DNA from: Galeruca laticollis
Taxonomy: Eukaryota > Arthropoda > Insecta > Coleoptera > Chrysomelidae
Direction: 5' to 3'
DNA length: 64,000 nucleotides
Assembly (NCBI GenBank): GCA_963921935.1
Contig: OY998179.1
Span: 49,396,222-49,460,221, forward strand
Under the pieces are notes generated by a model, which made no database searches, had not been told where the DNA came from, and saw only the letters and a program-made list of their open reading frames with translations. Below, one piece after another: positions 10,506 to 20,046 of this stretch. How positions within the stretch are numbered: the stretch's first letter is position 1; every line of letters starts with the position of its first letter. The translations under genes and the position numbers were made by a program.

Positions 10506-13500
10506 GAAAACCAAGCTCGCTCCAACTAAAAATTAACAAACCTATAAGTCGAACACACAGTTTAAAGTCTCCTCGATCGCCTTCTCCGCAAAGTCCCGAT
10601 ACAACTTCCGTAAATAAATTTGGCACTGTCAGGCATATGTCTTCCATTATCGGCCAGTCTTTAGCCAATTCTTCAGCGCAGAATTCGAGATCAAGACCTG
10701 CACTTAGTACCAGACCCACAGCTCCACCTCCTTCGGTAAGTAATGATTCAATCCAGTTAAAAATACTTGAGTGTAACACAATATTTAAAAATTCAACAAA
10801 CTTATAATATTCATTTCGCTTTTGTTTATTACTTATGTATATTTCAGATACCAGTTCATGCGACACCCAGCCACAACTCGAGCCCTTCTAGTCATACATC
10901 GACCCCATTTAAAATAAATATGGTGAAACCAAACCATGCTCCACCGCCGCCTCCTCCTGTAGTAGTACCGCAGGCTCCTAGTCATGCTCCACCACCGCCA
11001 CCACCTCCACACAAATCGCAAATGAACAAAACGCCCATTCCTCAGACTGTAAGTAATTATTTTTTGAGTATGAAATATTGTCCGTACCTGTTGCTTTATC
11101 TTTTTTACTATTCAAAACCATTGTAAACTCGTTAGATGTGAATGGTTCCACATCTATGTTATTATTCATAAGCTTTAAATCAGGGTCGACATTGCACACA
11201 GTTAAGGACTCTAAAATTTTATTGGCTATATCATTATTTGGTAATTGGGCGTTCAATGGTGAATAATATGATTTAAATTTCTTAATTTGATTCCAAATTT
11301 TATTTATTGGAGTGTGTCTATTCAGAGTATTACAGAAATGTTGGAAGGCCGACTTGATTTTAAGTTTTAACTTTAGTTTGACATAGGCTTTGACCCTCAT
11401 ATAGTCAACATAATTTTCCATACTTGGAGTGTTTTGGAACTTCCATATTGCTTCTCATCTTTTTCCAATCAAATCTTCACATTCGAAATCCCACCATGGA
11501 TTAATTCTATTACTACCCTTCTTTTTATAATAGGGGATGCTTTCCTCTGTGGCCAGATCGACAACTTCATACCATTTATTATACTCCTTTACCCCTGTAA
11601 GTTCATTTATCCTATCTTCTATCCTATTATATTAGCATACATTTCCCATTTAGCTTTTTAAAATTTATTTTCTTAACCATACTGCCACTATTTTGCGCTA
11701 GATCTAAGTCGCAAATTGTAGGAAAATGATCACTATCCCCTGTCTCTTCATAAACTGACCATGCACAACTGGTTGCTATAACCCTGGAGACTATAGTAAG
11801 ATCCAGTGCTGATGGATTTTGATCAGGCCTTCCCATCCTTGTCACAGTACCATCATTCATTATTGTTAAATTTAATGCCTCCATAGAATTGTTGATTAGT
11901 CGACCATTAAAATCACAGATAGCACTACCCCATGCCTGATTATGTTCATTCAAGTCCCCCATGCATATCAATGGAGCTGGTGTAATTTCAAATAATGTTT
12001 CTCATTCTTTCCTGTCTATTTTGTTACATGAAGGATTATATATATTGACTATACTGAGTCTACAAGTATTTAATTTAATTGTGAGTGATTGCATACTTGA
12101 TTGAAATTTCATTAATAGCTGAAGTTGATGTGTTATCTTATTATTAACTAGAGTAATTATACCCCCGTATCCGTCATATCTATCCTGCCTATATATGCTG
12201 TAACCCTTAATATTAAAATAATACCAAGTTTCATTTAAAATAATTATATCCGGTTTTATTTCATATGTAAATATTTTCAGTTGGTTATAATTTGCTTTTA
12301 GGCTGCGAATATTCCATTGGAATATTCTCAACCTTGAAGCTGAATTATTATTATTATTAACCATATTTTTATTGACTTTTTTAAATTTGCTATTATTTTG
12401 CATAGCTTTGTTTTGTTTTATGTGTGTTCTTGAGTGCATCTTTATTGATTATATCTATACCAGGTGATCTTATTAGCCTACCAATAAATTGGAGCACATG
12501 CTCCATTTCATTATTATTAAGTGAGTTAGCTAGACTCATAATTTGATGTAACATATGGGGGTTTTCCCTTGAAATTCCATAGGACGGGCCTTGATTTTGT
12601 TCATCTCCACTCCCACTTTCTTCTGGTGTATTTTGTTGTATATGAGTCGCTCTTCTGCCACTGTCTGTCTCCCTTTGGGGTAACAAAGGAACCTCTTTGG
12701 GAGAGATTTGTTCCTGGGGCTGATTTTTTTGAATTTTCTCTAATGAACGATGAAATAAAACAATATAGTTTGTTTAAATCTTCATTTATTTGAACTAATG
12801 TTCAAATGAATTTCAATGTTATGAGTAATAAAATCTACTACTTTCACTGTCCAAACAGCTTTGTCAAACACTGTTTCTGACAACTATTTAAAAAAGCATT
12901 TAAAACTAAAGATAGTTTAGCAAACTGAGCACATCATTATAAAACAACAGCAAACAGTGACTGGATTCGAGTGTGAACCATTGAAAAGTGTAGACGAGTT
13001 AACGCATAGCAGATCAGGTACCAGTGAGAAAGAAGTAGCAAGGTAGGCTGTGTTAAATAAAACCTACCTCTTCTTGAGATGGGGGGGGGGGGGTAATAAA
13101 TACACATATAATTGTTTTTCTTGATTATTACTTGGGTCAGTTTCATTAGTTGGGTTCTAAATTAAAGGTTATAGAATAAAGGTTATGAGTTAATATGAGT
13201 GACTTCAGGGGGGTCGGATCCCCCGATTATTGAAAAATTGATGCGGAAATGATAATGTGAGAAATGCCAGAAAAACCTGTTGTAAATAACAATAACAACA
13301 TAAAAACTACTAATAGATATTCTTGTTATGATAAGGGGCCAAATGAAATATATATTGAAGCTTCAATTGAAAATCGTAATGTAGGTAATTCTAATTACTT
13401 GGCTATTGCGAGAGAAATATTTGACTTGAAGTTGTGGGATATTAAAAATATTCATAAAAAGGGCAGAAATCGTATAAGTGAGGAATTTAGGGGATTTAAA

Positions 13501-16500
13501 GGGGCAATTTTTTTTAAAATCTAATAGTCTAAGGGAAAGAGGGTATGAAATATTCTTACCTAAGAATTGTGCAAAGGATAGTCAAACATATTGATAAATC
13601 TTTTTCGGGTGAAACGCTAGTTAAACATTCAGATACAATAAATCTTGAAGCCAAGAGATTCATGAGAAGAGTCAAAATAACAAATAGGAATTTAGAGCAA
13701 GAGCAGTTGGAACAGACTCCGGGGGGAACTGGTGCTGGGGAAAGTGTGAAGACGATCCCAACGGAGACGGTCAGATACACTTTTTCTGGAACCAGTCTGC
13801 CTCGTTCTGTTCTCATTTGTGGTATTGAACATCGAGTGTTACCTTATGTAATCCCAGTCTTTCAATGTTTTAACTGCCTAAATTACGGCCACATTAAAGA
13901 ACTGTGTAAATCTAATAAACCCAAATGTTTAAATTTCGGAGAAATTCATGAATAAACGCAAACCTGTCATATTAAATGTTTACATTGTAACAGCTTGGAA
14001 CATAGTAGCACCGATAACAACTGACTGAGAAAAAAAGACAAAAAGCAATTAGGGAAATGATGTCCTTTGAAAATATATCGTTTTTTGAGGCATTAGAGAA
14101 AATTGAATAGATGAGGCTTTTACTTGATGAAGATCCATACTGAACGATGAAATAAAACAATATAGTTTGTTTAAATCTTCATTTATTTGAACTAATGTTC
14201 AATTTAAACTTGTTGACGCGTTTCACTAACACAGTAGCTTTGTCAAAACGAATGAAGGTAAAATATAAAAATGTCTTAGTATATACAGTGCTAAATCTAT
14301 TTACTAAGGTTAACAAAGGTATTGAAAGAAATTACCTGGAAATTCATTCACTACAAACATTCCTAAGCTATCTTCTAGGTAAAGAGGTTCAATAAAGGAG
14401 ACTGATTGATATCTATTTGGTCGTTAAGGAGATTACCTGAATATTTATTTTTGTTAATCTCTAGGGCCTCTAATAAATTTAAACTAAAGGATTTACCGAC
14501 TACAAGGAGAATTTCAAAATTTGGGTCGAAAATGTGTTGGTTTTCTAATAAATGATTTGAATAGTTAGAATCTAATTCTTTTAGTTTAAATTTATTAGAG
14601 GCCCTAGAGATTAACAAAAATAAATATTCAGGTAATCTCCTTAACGACCAAATAGATATCAATCAGTCTCCTTTATTGAACCTCTTTACCTAGAAGATAG
14701 CTTAGGAATGTTTGTAGTGAATGAATTTCCAGGTAATTTCTTTCAATACCATTGTTAACCTTAGTAAATAGATTTAGCACTGTATATACTAAGACATTTT
14801 TATATTTTACCTTCATTCGTTTTGACAAAGCTACTGTGTTAGTGAAACGCGTCAACAAGTTTAACTTGAACATTAGTTCAAATAAATGAAGATTTAAACA
14901 AACTATATTGTTTTATTTCATCGTTCAGTATGGATCTTCATCAAGTAAAAGCCTCATCTATTCAATTTTCTCTAATGCCTCAAAAAACGATATATTTTCA
15001 AAGGACATCATTTCCCTAATTGCTTTTTGTCTTTTTTTCTCAGTCAGTTGTTATCGGTGCTATTATGTTCCAAGCTGTTACAATGTAAACATTTAATATG
15101 ACATGTTTGCGTTTATTCATGAATTTCTCCTAAATTTAAATATTTGGGTTTATTAGATTTACACAGTTCTTTAATGTGGCCGTAATTTAAGCAGTTAAAA
15201 CATTGAAAGACTGGCATTACATAAGGTAACACTCGATATTCAATACCACAAATGAGAACAGAACGAGGCAGACTGGTTCCAGAAAAAGTGTATCTGACCG
15301 TCTCCGTTGGGATCGTCTTCACACTTTCCCCAGCACCAGTTCCCCCCGGAGTCTGTTCCAACTGCTCTTGCTCAAAATTTCTATTTGTTATTTTGACTCT
15401 TCTCATGAATCTCTTGGCTTCAAGATTTATTGTATCTGAATATTTAACTAGCGTTTCACCCGAAAAAGATTTATCAATATGTTTGACTATCCTTTGCACA
15501 ATTCTTAGGTAAGAATATTTCATACCCTCTTTCCCTTAGATTATTAGATTATAAAAAAAATTGCCCCTTTAAATCCCCTAAATTCCTCACTTATACGATT
15601 TCTGCCCTTTTTATGAATATTTTTAATATCCCACAACTTCAAGTCAAATATTTCTCTCGCAATAGCCAAGTAATTAGAATTACCTACTTTACGATTTTCA
15701 ATTGAAGCTTCAATATATATTTCATTTGGCCCCTTATCATAACAAGAATATCTATTAGTAGTTTTTATGTTATTGTTATTTACAACAAGTTTTTCTGGCA
15801 TTTCTCACATTATCATTTCCGCATCAATTTTTCATTAATCGGGGGATCCGACCCCCCTGAAGTCACTCATATTAACTCGTAACCTTTATTCTATAACCTT
15901 TAATTTAGAACCCAACTAATGAAACTGGCCCAAGTAATAATCAAGAAAAACAATTATATGTGTATTTATAACCCCCCCCCCCATCTCAGGAAGAGGTAGG
16001 TTTTATTTAACACGGGAACAGCCTACCTTGTAAATTCTTTCTCACTGGTACCTGATCTGCTATGCGTTAACTCGTCTACACTTTTCAATGGTTCACACTC
16101 GAATCCAGTCACTGTTTGTTGTTGTTTTATTATGATGTGTTCAGTTTGCTAAACTATCTTTAGTTTTAAATGCTTTTTTAAATAGTTGTCAGAAACAGTG
16201 TTTGACAAAGCTGTTTGGACAGTGAAAGTAGTAGATTTTATTACTCATAACATTGAAATTCATTTGAATTCCTTGGAAATACTAGTGTTTTAGATTCATT
16301 TCAATAAGGTTTTAGGTTAAGTTTGGGTTTAATAATATTACATTGAGTACTTCTTTTGCTTTTTATATTTTAGTGCATTTAATTGAAAAACTAGAATGTC
16401 ATAACTTGAGGAATATGTTTCAAGCACTAAATGACTATTCAAGATTCCTCTGAATACGTTGATAATGACATTGAACTAACAATTTTCCAAACCAAACATC

Positions 16501-19323
16501 ACATTATGATCATACTTATTGCTTGGAAAATGTGAGTGATGCTTTCCAATCCTAACACTGTCCTAAATCAGCCGGGGGATATAGGACTGTCATTAATATG
16601 CCAAACTTAGTCCAACCTGCATATTCATCTAGTTCAGAATTGATCAATATAGGAGATGCTTTAGAAAATAGGCCTCCCAACATAAATAGAACAAAAAAAA
16701 TAACTAGAAATCCTGACCAAAACGAACAAAATAAAGCAAAAATGGGTAGAAACTCGGGCCAGCGATTTGTTAACAAGAAGGGTGTCATCGTCGAAGGGAA
16801 GTCATTTGAAGATACTCAGTGTGCATGTAAGTTAAAGTGCAATGAAAAAGTCACTGCAGAAAAAAGAAAATCATTTTAATATTTCTGGAAAATGAGAAAT
16901 TTTGTAAGACAAAATACCTATATTTGTGGATGAATCCAAAAACATGCAGAGAAGGCAGAAGGGGTGAAGAGGTCCTCTTCAAATAAGTATTTTGTTAAGC
17001 CTGAAAATGACATATCAATAACTGAGTGTTAAAAATATTTCCTCAATGCATTTAAAATATCAGAAGGAAGACTGGCTCGGGCTCTAAAAAGTACCAGTGA
17101 TGGTAGGTCGCCAGCCGATTATTTAAGGGGTATAAAGGGCTGCCCTTTAAGGAAAATATCTGATGAAGACGTAAACTTTGTAAAACAATACATTGAATTA
17201 TTCCCTCTCTACGAGTGCCACTATACTAGGAAGCACAATTCTCATCGAAAGTATTTGCAAGAATCACTGAATCTTTGTCAAATGTACAAAATGTATATTG
17301 ATAAATGCCATAAAAATTAGAGAGAACCTGTCAAAGAACATTGTTACAGGTACATTTTGAATGCAAAATTCAATATTCACTTTTACATTCAGAGTAAAGA
17401 TACGTGAAGTAATGAGATATCTGTAAAATAAAAATATCTAACCCATATTTAAGTGATGTGAAGAAATAAAATCTAAAGAGTAATCACGAACTGCATCTGA
17501 GGAAAGCAGAGCTCACCAGGGACTCCTTAAAGAAAGATGCTGGTTCAGCCAAAGAAAATGAAGAACTGTTTTCCTGCAGTATAGATCTACAAAAAGCTTT
17601 GCATTTTCCTGTCTTAACGATCTCTGATGCATACTACAAAAGGAATTTGTAGCGCTATAATTTTGGCATCTATGACTTGGCCAAGGGCTGTGGGTTTTTC
17701 TACACATGGAATGAAACAGTAGCTAGAAGAGGTTCACAAGAAATGTCTTCATGTTTGATAAAACATTTGAAAGTTGAAGCTAATTGCAAGAAAAATGTAA
17801 CAATCTGCAGTGATTCATGTGGATGGTAGAACCGAAACATCAAAATGGTTCATGCCCTCATGAGATTTATTCAGATGGTGTGGACATCGAAGTACTTCAG
17901 AAATTTATAGTTTCAGCACATTCGTTCTTACCGAATGATTCCGATTTTGATATTGTAAAGTTAGCAGCCAAAGGAACGACAATTTATGTTCCTTCAGATT
18001 GGAAGAACAGTATGGAAAGTTGCAGAAATAAGAACAAGTTTATAGTATGTGAAATGAACAGCAAATACTTTATTTCAACAGCAAATTTAGAGAAAAACAT
18101 AAGCAGAAACAACATTCTGTACATTGGCTGAAAATTCAATGTATTAAGTTGGAAAAAGGAAGTCCTTATGAAATAAAGTATAAAAAGACACTGAAATTGA
18201 GTTTGATGTTTTGGACATCAAGCCGTCAGGCAGAAAAGGTAGATCAACATCTTTCAAAAAAGCTCAACTGATTAGGCTCTATCAAGGAATAAGACCTGTT
18301 GGGCCACTGAAAAGACGTGATATGATGGATCTACTTCAGTTTATTCCTCCAGTGTACCACAACTTTTTCCAAAATCTGAAGAGTAATGCTACTGACGGGG
18401 AATACGTTGGACCTCGCCGTTCATTGAGAGTTCAGACGAAGACCGAGTCGATGGAGATTAAAGTAGTGAACTGATGGACAATTAAATTTTATATCTTAAC
18501 TACAGTGTATTTGACTCAGATTTTGTCTCACTTTTTGTTGTAGAATAAAAATAAGTCACTTAGGCCCTTTGGTATTCATGTCTACTGTATAAATTGTAAA
18601 AATATAACTTTGGTATGAGATTAGCTATTTATCGGTGAGAAAAAATCATGAATAAAGGTTTTTTTATCTACCTACTAAATTTTCTAAAAATACCTTTTGA
18701 AAACCATTAAAAATGTTAGAATAGGAAAATTTTACTCAAACCACTTTCATTCTCAGGGGCTCATATGTTCTTCAGTTATTGGGCCTAATTGTTGACCAAA
18801 ATTTGAACTAGAATTCTCAGATATATGTCCTTTGCTGAAAGGTTGCTTCTCAGATATTTGCACAGAGACAGTTTATTGCATTACTGATTATACTTTTAAT
18901 TGACACTAATCAACAAAATATTTGTACCCATTTTATTTAAACTTTCTCAAGAGCAGTAAGACAAGTAATACAGTCCCAACATTGTTTTCTTTTTCTTCTG
19001 TTTTTACAAATGGAAAAATTAATTTTTATAGCTTAACATAATTCATTAAGAATATAAATAAAAAGCAGGAACTATCTAGTCAACACTTTATAGATTTCTA
19101 TCTGTTTTAGGGTTCAAATCCACCTTCGCCTCCACCACGGCATTCGTCGATGAGAGACAACAATAATGTATCTAGGAAAGTGAACAGTTTAGAAGAAAAA
19201 TTTAAACACTTATTTCAGGATTCAAATATGTTTCCCTCTCCTCCACCCTATAAAAATACTATTAAGTTATACAATTCGGTTTCTGTCAAACCAGCGCCTG
19301 TTAAACCTGTTCCAGTTGCTTAA
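10506..19323 (+). CDS. Vrp1: WIP/verprolin (Vrp1) homologue, three C-terminal exons
   Basis: Exons are 10506-10735, 10848-11048 and 19111-19323. Each has AG acceptors, the first two have GTAAGT donors, and phases agree (first exon enters in phase 1, later junctions phase 0). Exon 1 encodes a Ser/Pro-rich segment (SPRSPSPQSPD, STRPTAPPPS). Exon 2 encodes polyproline runs (APPPPPPVVVPQAP) of the kind bound by profilin and SH3 domains. Exon 3 has PPSPPPRHSS, then NSLEEKFKHLFQDSN and PSPPPYKNTIKLY. That matches the C-terminal WASP-binding region of WIP-family proteins, which stabilise WASP and regulate actin assembly. The stop is TAA at 19321. Upstream exons are outside or not recognised. The last intron is about 8 kb and nearly all mobile DNA. 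The family call is firm; the fly symbol is by homology. Confidence 0.75.
11085..12439 (-). pseudogene. LINE ORF2: APE endonuclease and start of RT
   Basis: On minus from 12439, the N-terminal endonuclease motif (FQWNIRSLKANYNQL) and the catalytic Glu region (IIILNETWY) come first. After frame breaks, GDLNEHNQAWGS, SALDLTIVS and GDSDHFPT (11971-11627) follow in the order of an APE-type LINE endonuclease, which nicks target DNA. The 11421-11090 piece carries the linker before RT (FTMVLNSKKDKATGTDNISY). RT palm motifs are missing because the element ends there. The frame starts inside ORF1, overlapping it by about 47 bp. Confidence 0.75.
12393..12742 (-). pseudogene. LINE ORF1 C-terminal fragment
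   Basis: The minus-strand frame ends at 12393 and overlaps the ORF2 start. Reading from 12742 it begins LEKIQKNQPQEQISPKEVP and continues as a polar tail. The word cattagagaaaatt at its start also occurs in the ORF1 copies of the palindrome (14091-14104 and complement 14964-14977). I infer that this is the continuation of that ORF1 past the Penelope-like insertion. Confidence 0.55.
12836..12872 (-). ncRNA. Hammerhead-like motif, left outer arm
   Basis: The minus strand reads TTTGACAAAG, a 4-bp hairpin (CTGT-ttgg-ACAG), then TGAAAG. The order core-stem II-GAAA resembles a type I hammerhead, but the core TTGACAA departs from CTGANGA and the GAAACGCGTC seen in the inner copies is altered here. 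Mirror copy at 16199-16235. Confidence 0.3.
13264..13955 (+). pseudogene. LINE ORF1 (gag-like, CCHC) in the left palindrome arm
   Basis: Two frames (13264-13524, 13545-13955) separated by a small frameshift encode an ORF1-type protein. The first has a basic Asn-rich start and NEIYIEASIEN...LAIAREIF. The second has a zinc knuckle CFNCLNYGHIKELC (C-x2-C-x4-H-x4-C) preceded by a loop enriched in Gly/Thr. Beyond the stop a second knuckle CLHCNSLEHSSTD is readable. This architecture is that of the nucleic-acid-binding ORF1 of jockey/I-type LINEs. It is duplicated in inverted orientation at 15113-15801. Confidence 0.7.
14212..14249 (-). ncRNA. Hammerhead-like motif, left inner arm
   Basis: The minus strand reads GTTTTGACAAAG, a short imperfect stem II (CTACtgtGTTAG), then GAAACGCGTC and AAC. 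GAAAC-GC-GTC has the form of the very short stem III of hammerheads described in Penelope-like elements, and GTT/AAC can close stem I. The core TTGACAA lacks the canonical C3 and G8. Confidence 0.4.
14375..14662 (-). pseudogene. Penelope-like GIY-YIG endonuclease, C-terminal fragment
   Basis: The minus frame ends at 14375 with NDQIDINQSPLLNLFT and includes SNYSNHLLENQHIFDPNFEIL. It is identical in kind to the C-terminus of the endonuclease frames at 48954-49355 and 49731-50132. The catalytic GIY-YIG part is absent; the upstream part of the frame is the inverted repeat of the same sequence. Confidence 0.65.
14818..14855 (+). ncRNA. Hammerhead-like motif, right inner arm
   Basis: Mirror image of 14212-14249: cgttttgacaaag, stem II, gaaacgcgtcaac. 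Same deviations from the catalytic core. Confidence 0.4.
15113..15801 (-). pseudogene. LINE ORF1 (gag-like, CCHC) in the right palindrome arm
   Basis: Inverted copy of 13264-13955 with the same two frames and the same knuckle CFNCLNYGHIKELC. It differs by several substitutions and one fewer Asn codon in the N-terminal run. Its orientation matches the LINE fragment at 11085-12742, so it is probably the original copy and the left arm the derived one. Confidence 0.7.
16199..16235 (+). ncRNA. Hammerhead-like motif, right outer arm
   Basis: Mirror of 12836-12872: gtttgacaaag, CTGT-ttgg-ACAG hairpin, TGAAAG. It marks the terminus of a second, diverged Penelope-like family at the palindrome edge. 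Confidence 0.3.
16271..16597. other. Vrp1 intron sequence without recognised elements
   Basis: AT-rich sequence between the palindrome and the next transposase relic. I see no frame, repeat or exon signal. Confidence 0.5.
16598..18474 (+). pseudogene. DUF7869-like transposon protein relic A
   Basis: Broken + frames read in one order. They are: an Asn/basic N-terminus (16598-16879) with the Cys pair motif CACKLKC; FWKMRNFVRQNTYI; CHYTRKHNSHRKYL near 17220; a D-L-Q-like SCSIDLQKAL near 17580; NETVARRGSQEMSSC; SDSCGW (normally DNC-G-Q-N) near 17815; AHSFLPNDSDFDIVKLA (17817-18131); and LYQGIRPVGPLKRRDMMDLLQFIPPVYHNFFQNL at the end. This is the motif order of the insect proteins annotated with DUF7869, widely suspected to be transposon-encoded with an RNase-H-like core. 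Many stops and frameshifts make it dead. The family name is from memory of motif layout; no search was run. It lies in the last Vrp1 intron. Confidence 0.55.
18475..19110. other. Vrp1 intron 3' part
   Basis: AT-rich intron ending in a pyrimidine-rich tctgttttag acceptor. No mobile element recognised. Confidence 0.55.
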
Positions 19324-19373
19324 GATTAATTTTAATTTTACCAAAAATTGTTTTGATATTTGTTATTATTATT

Positions 19374-19379
19374 AATAAA
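19374..19379 (+). promoter_or_regulatory. Polyadenylation signal of the Vrp1-like gene
   Basis: AATAAA lies 51 bp after the TAA stop (19321-19323), followed by an AT-rich region. Confidence 0.6.
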
Positions 19380-20046
19380 TTAATAAGATTTAAAACTATG
19401 ATACTCTTTATTTTTAGAACCAGTTTTTCAAGAGCTATTCATATTTTCATACCATAAAAGAACTCAATACTAGTATCCAAAATCATTGTAGGTATGGTAT
19501 GCAGTGCACCACAAACATGCGCACGCGCGCTCACACTTTTGCCGTACTTAAATAAAATCTAGTAACATGACTTATTAGGTTTTACATTTGTGTCCATATT
19601 CTGTTTCTACTAATCGAGTTGTACTATTAGCTATAAAAAACCTGTAAGTCCGCCAAACCGTTTATGAATGATTTAATATACTATTTCAGTAGATCGACTT
19701 GAAATAAACTCTACTTCGGATCCTAACTTTTTTCGACTTAACAATTTATGGCTGTGTATGGTATGGTGATTTTCGGTTAAAATTTCTTCAGATTTACAAT
19801 AATAAAACCTAGTCACTCGATTTGCTTTGTGATTATACCAAAGCAATCCGATTGTATGTGTAATTGTAAGGTAACTCGTACAGGCCATCATAGTGGGAGA
19901 ATGCCGCCAGCAAAGGGAAGGATCAGTTCGTATAGCCGTGCCGCAGCCGATATCTGCAGTTAAAGTCGAGCTGAGAAGGCGAACGTTCGCTAAGTTTTAT
20001 TTTTCTCTCTAATTTTCACATACAAAATGACAAACCGAATTAAAAA
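19380..20046. other. Downstream flank of Vrp1
   Basis: No gene recognised. The 19900-20000 part is less AT-rich and probably belongs to the 5' end of the transposon that follows. Confidence 0.4.

Larger units (their letters stand above)
11085..12742 (-). mobile_element. Jockey-like LINE, 3'-deleted, in the last Vrp1 intron
   Basis: Minus-strand ORF1 end, APE endonuclease and the start of RT are present (12742 down to about 11085). The sequence then drops into intron next to the Vrp1 exon 2 donor. LINEs are usually 5'-truncated, so the missing 3' part points to a later deletion. At its upstream end (12742) ORF1 is cut by Penelope-like sequence; more ORF1 sequence in the same orientation lies beyond it at 14931-15801. 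Confidence 0.7.
14141..14930. mobile_element. Penelope-like element 3' ends, head-to-head, at the palindrome centre
   Basis: From both sides the sequence runs gaacgatgaaataaaac, terminal repeat with a hammerhead-like motif, then the C-terminal end of the GIY-YIG endonuclease ORF, meeting at 14491/14580. Essentially the same sequence forms the larger copy at 48670-50374. Only the last part of the endonuclease remains here. Confidence 0.7.
12743..16270. repeat. 3.5-kb palindrome of Penelope-like and LINE ORF1 sequence
   Basis: 12801-14491 is the reverse complement of 14580-16270 with only scattered differences; the centre is near 14535 with an 88-bp spacer. Each arm holds, from outside in: a hammerhead-like terminus, about 400 bp non-coding with a G13/C12 tract, the LINE ORF1 frames, then a Penelope-like 3' end. 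12743-12800 is a further piece of Penelope terminal repeat. The arms differ by several substitutions (for example KHSDT vs KYSDT and VIPVF vs VMPVF in the ORFs), so they are not a trivial read artefact. Confidence 0.85.

Noticed and set aside
10833..11021. Arg/Trp-rich minus-strand frame opposite the polyproline exon
   Set aside because: It is the antisense reading of CCN-rich codons in the Vrp1-like exon 2, not a gene.
13556..15512. Pair of 86-codon frames antisense to the LINE ORF1 copies (13556-13816 - and 15252-15512 +)
   Set aside because: They are mirror shadows created by the palindrome; coding motifs (CCHC knuckle) lie on the other strand.
12743..16270. Palindrome dismissed as an assembly artefact
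   Set aside because: I considered this and set it aside: the arms differ at several positions in the ORFs and homopolymers, and the junction lies at a 14-bp duplication. A sequencing foldback would give identical arms.
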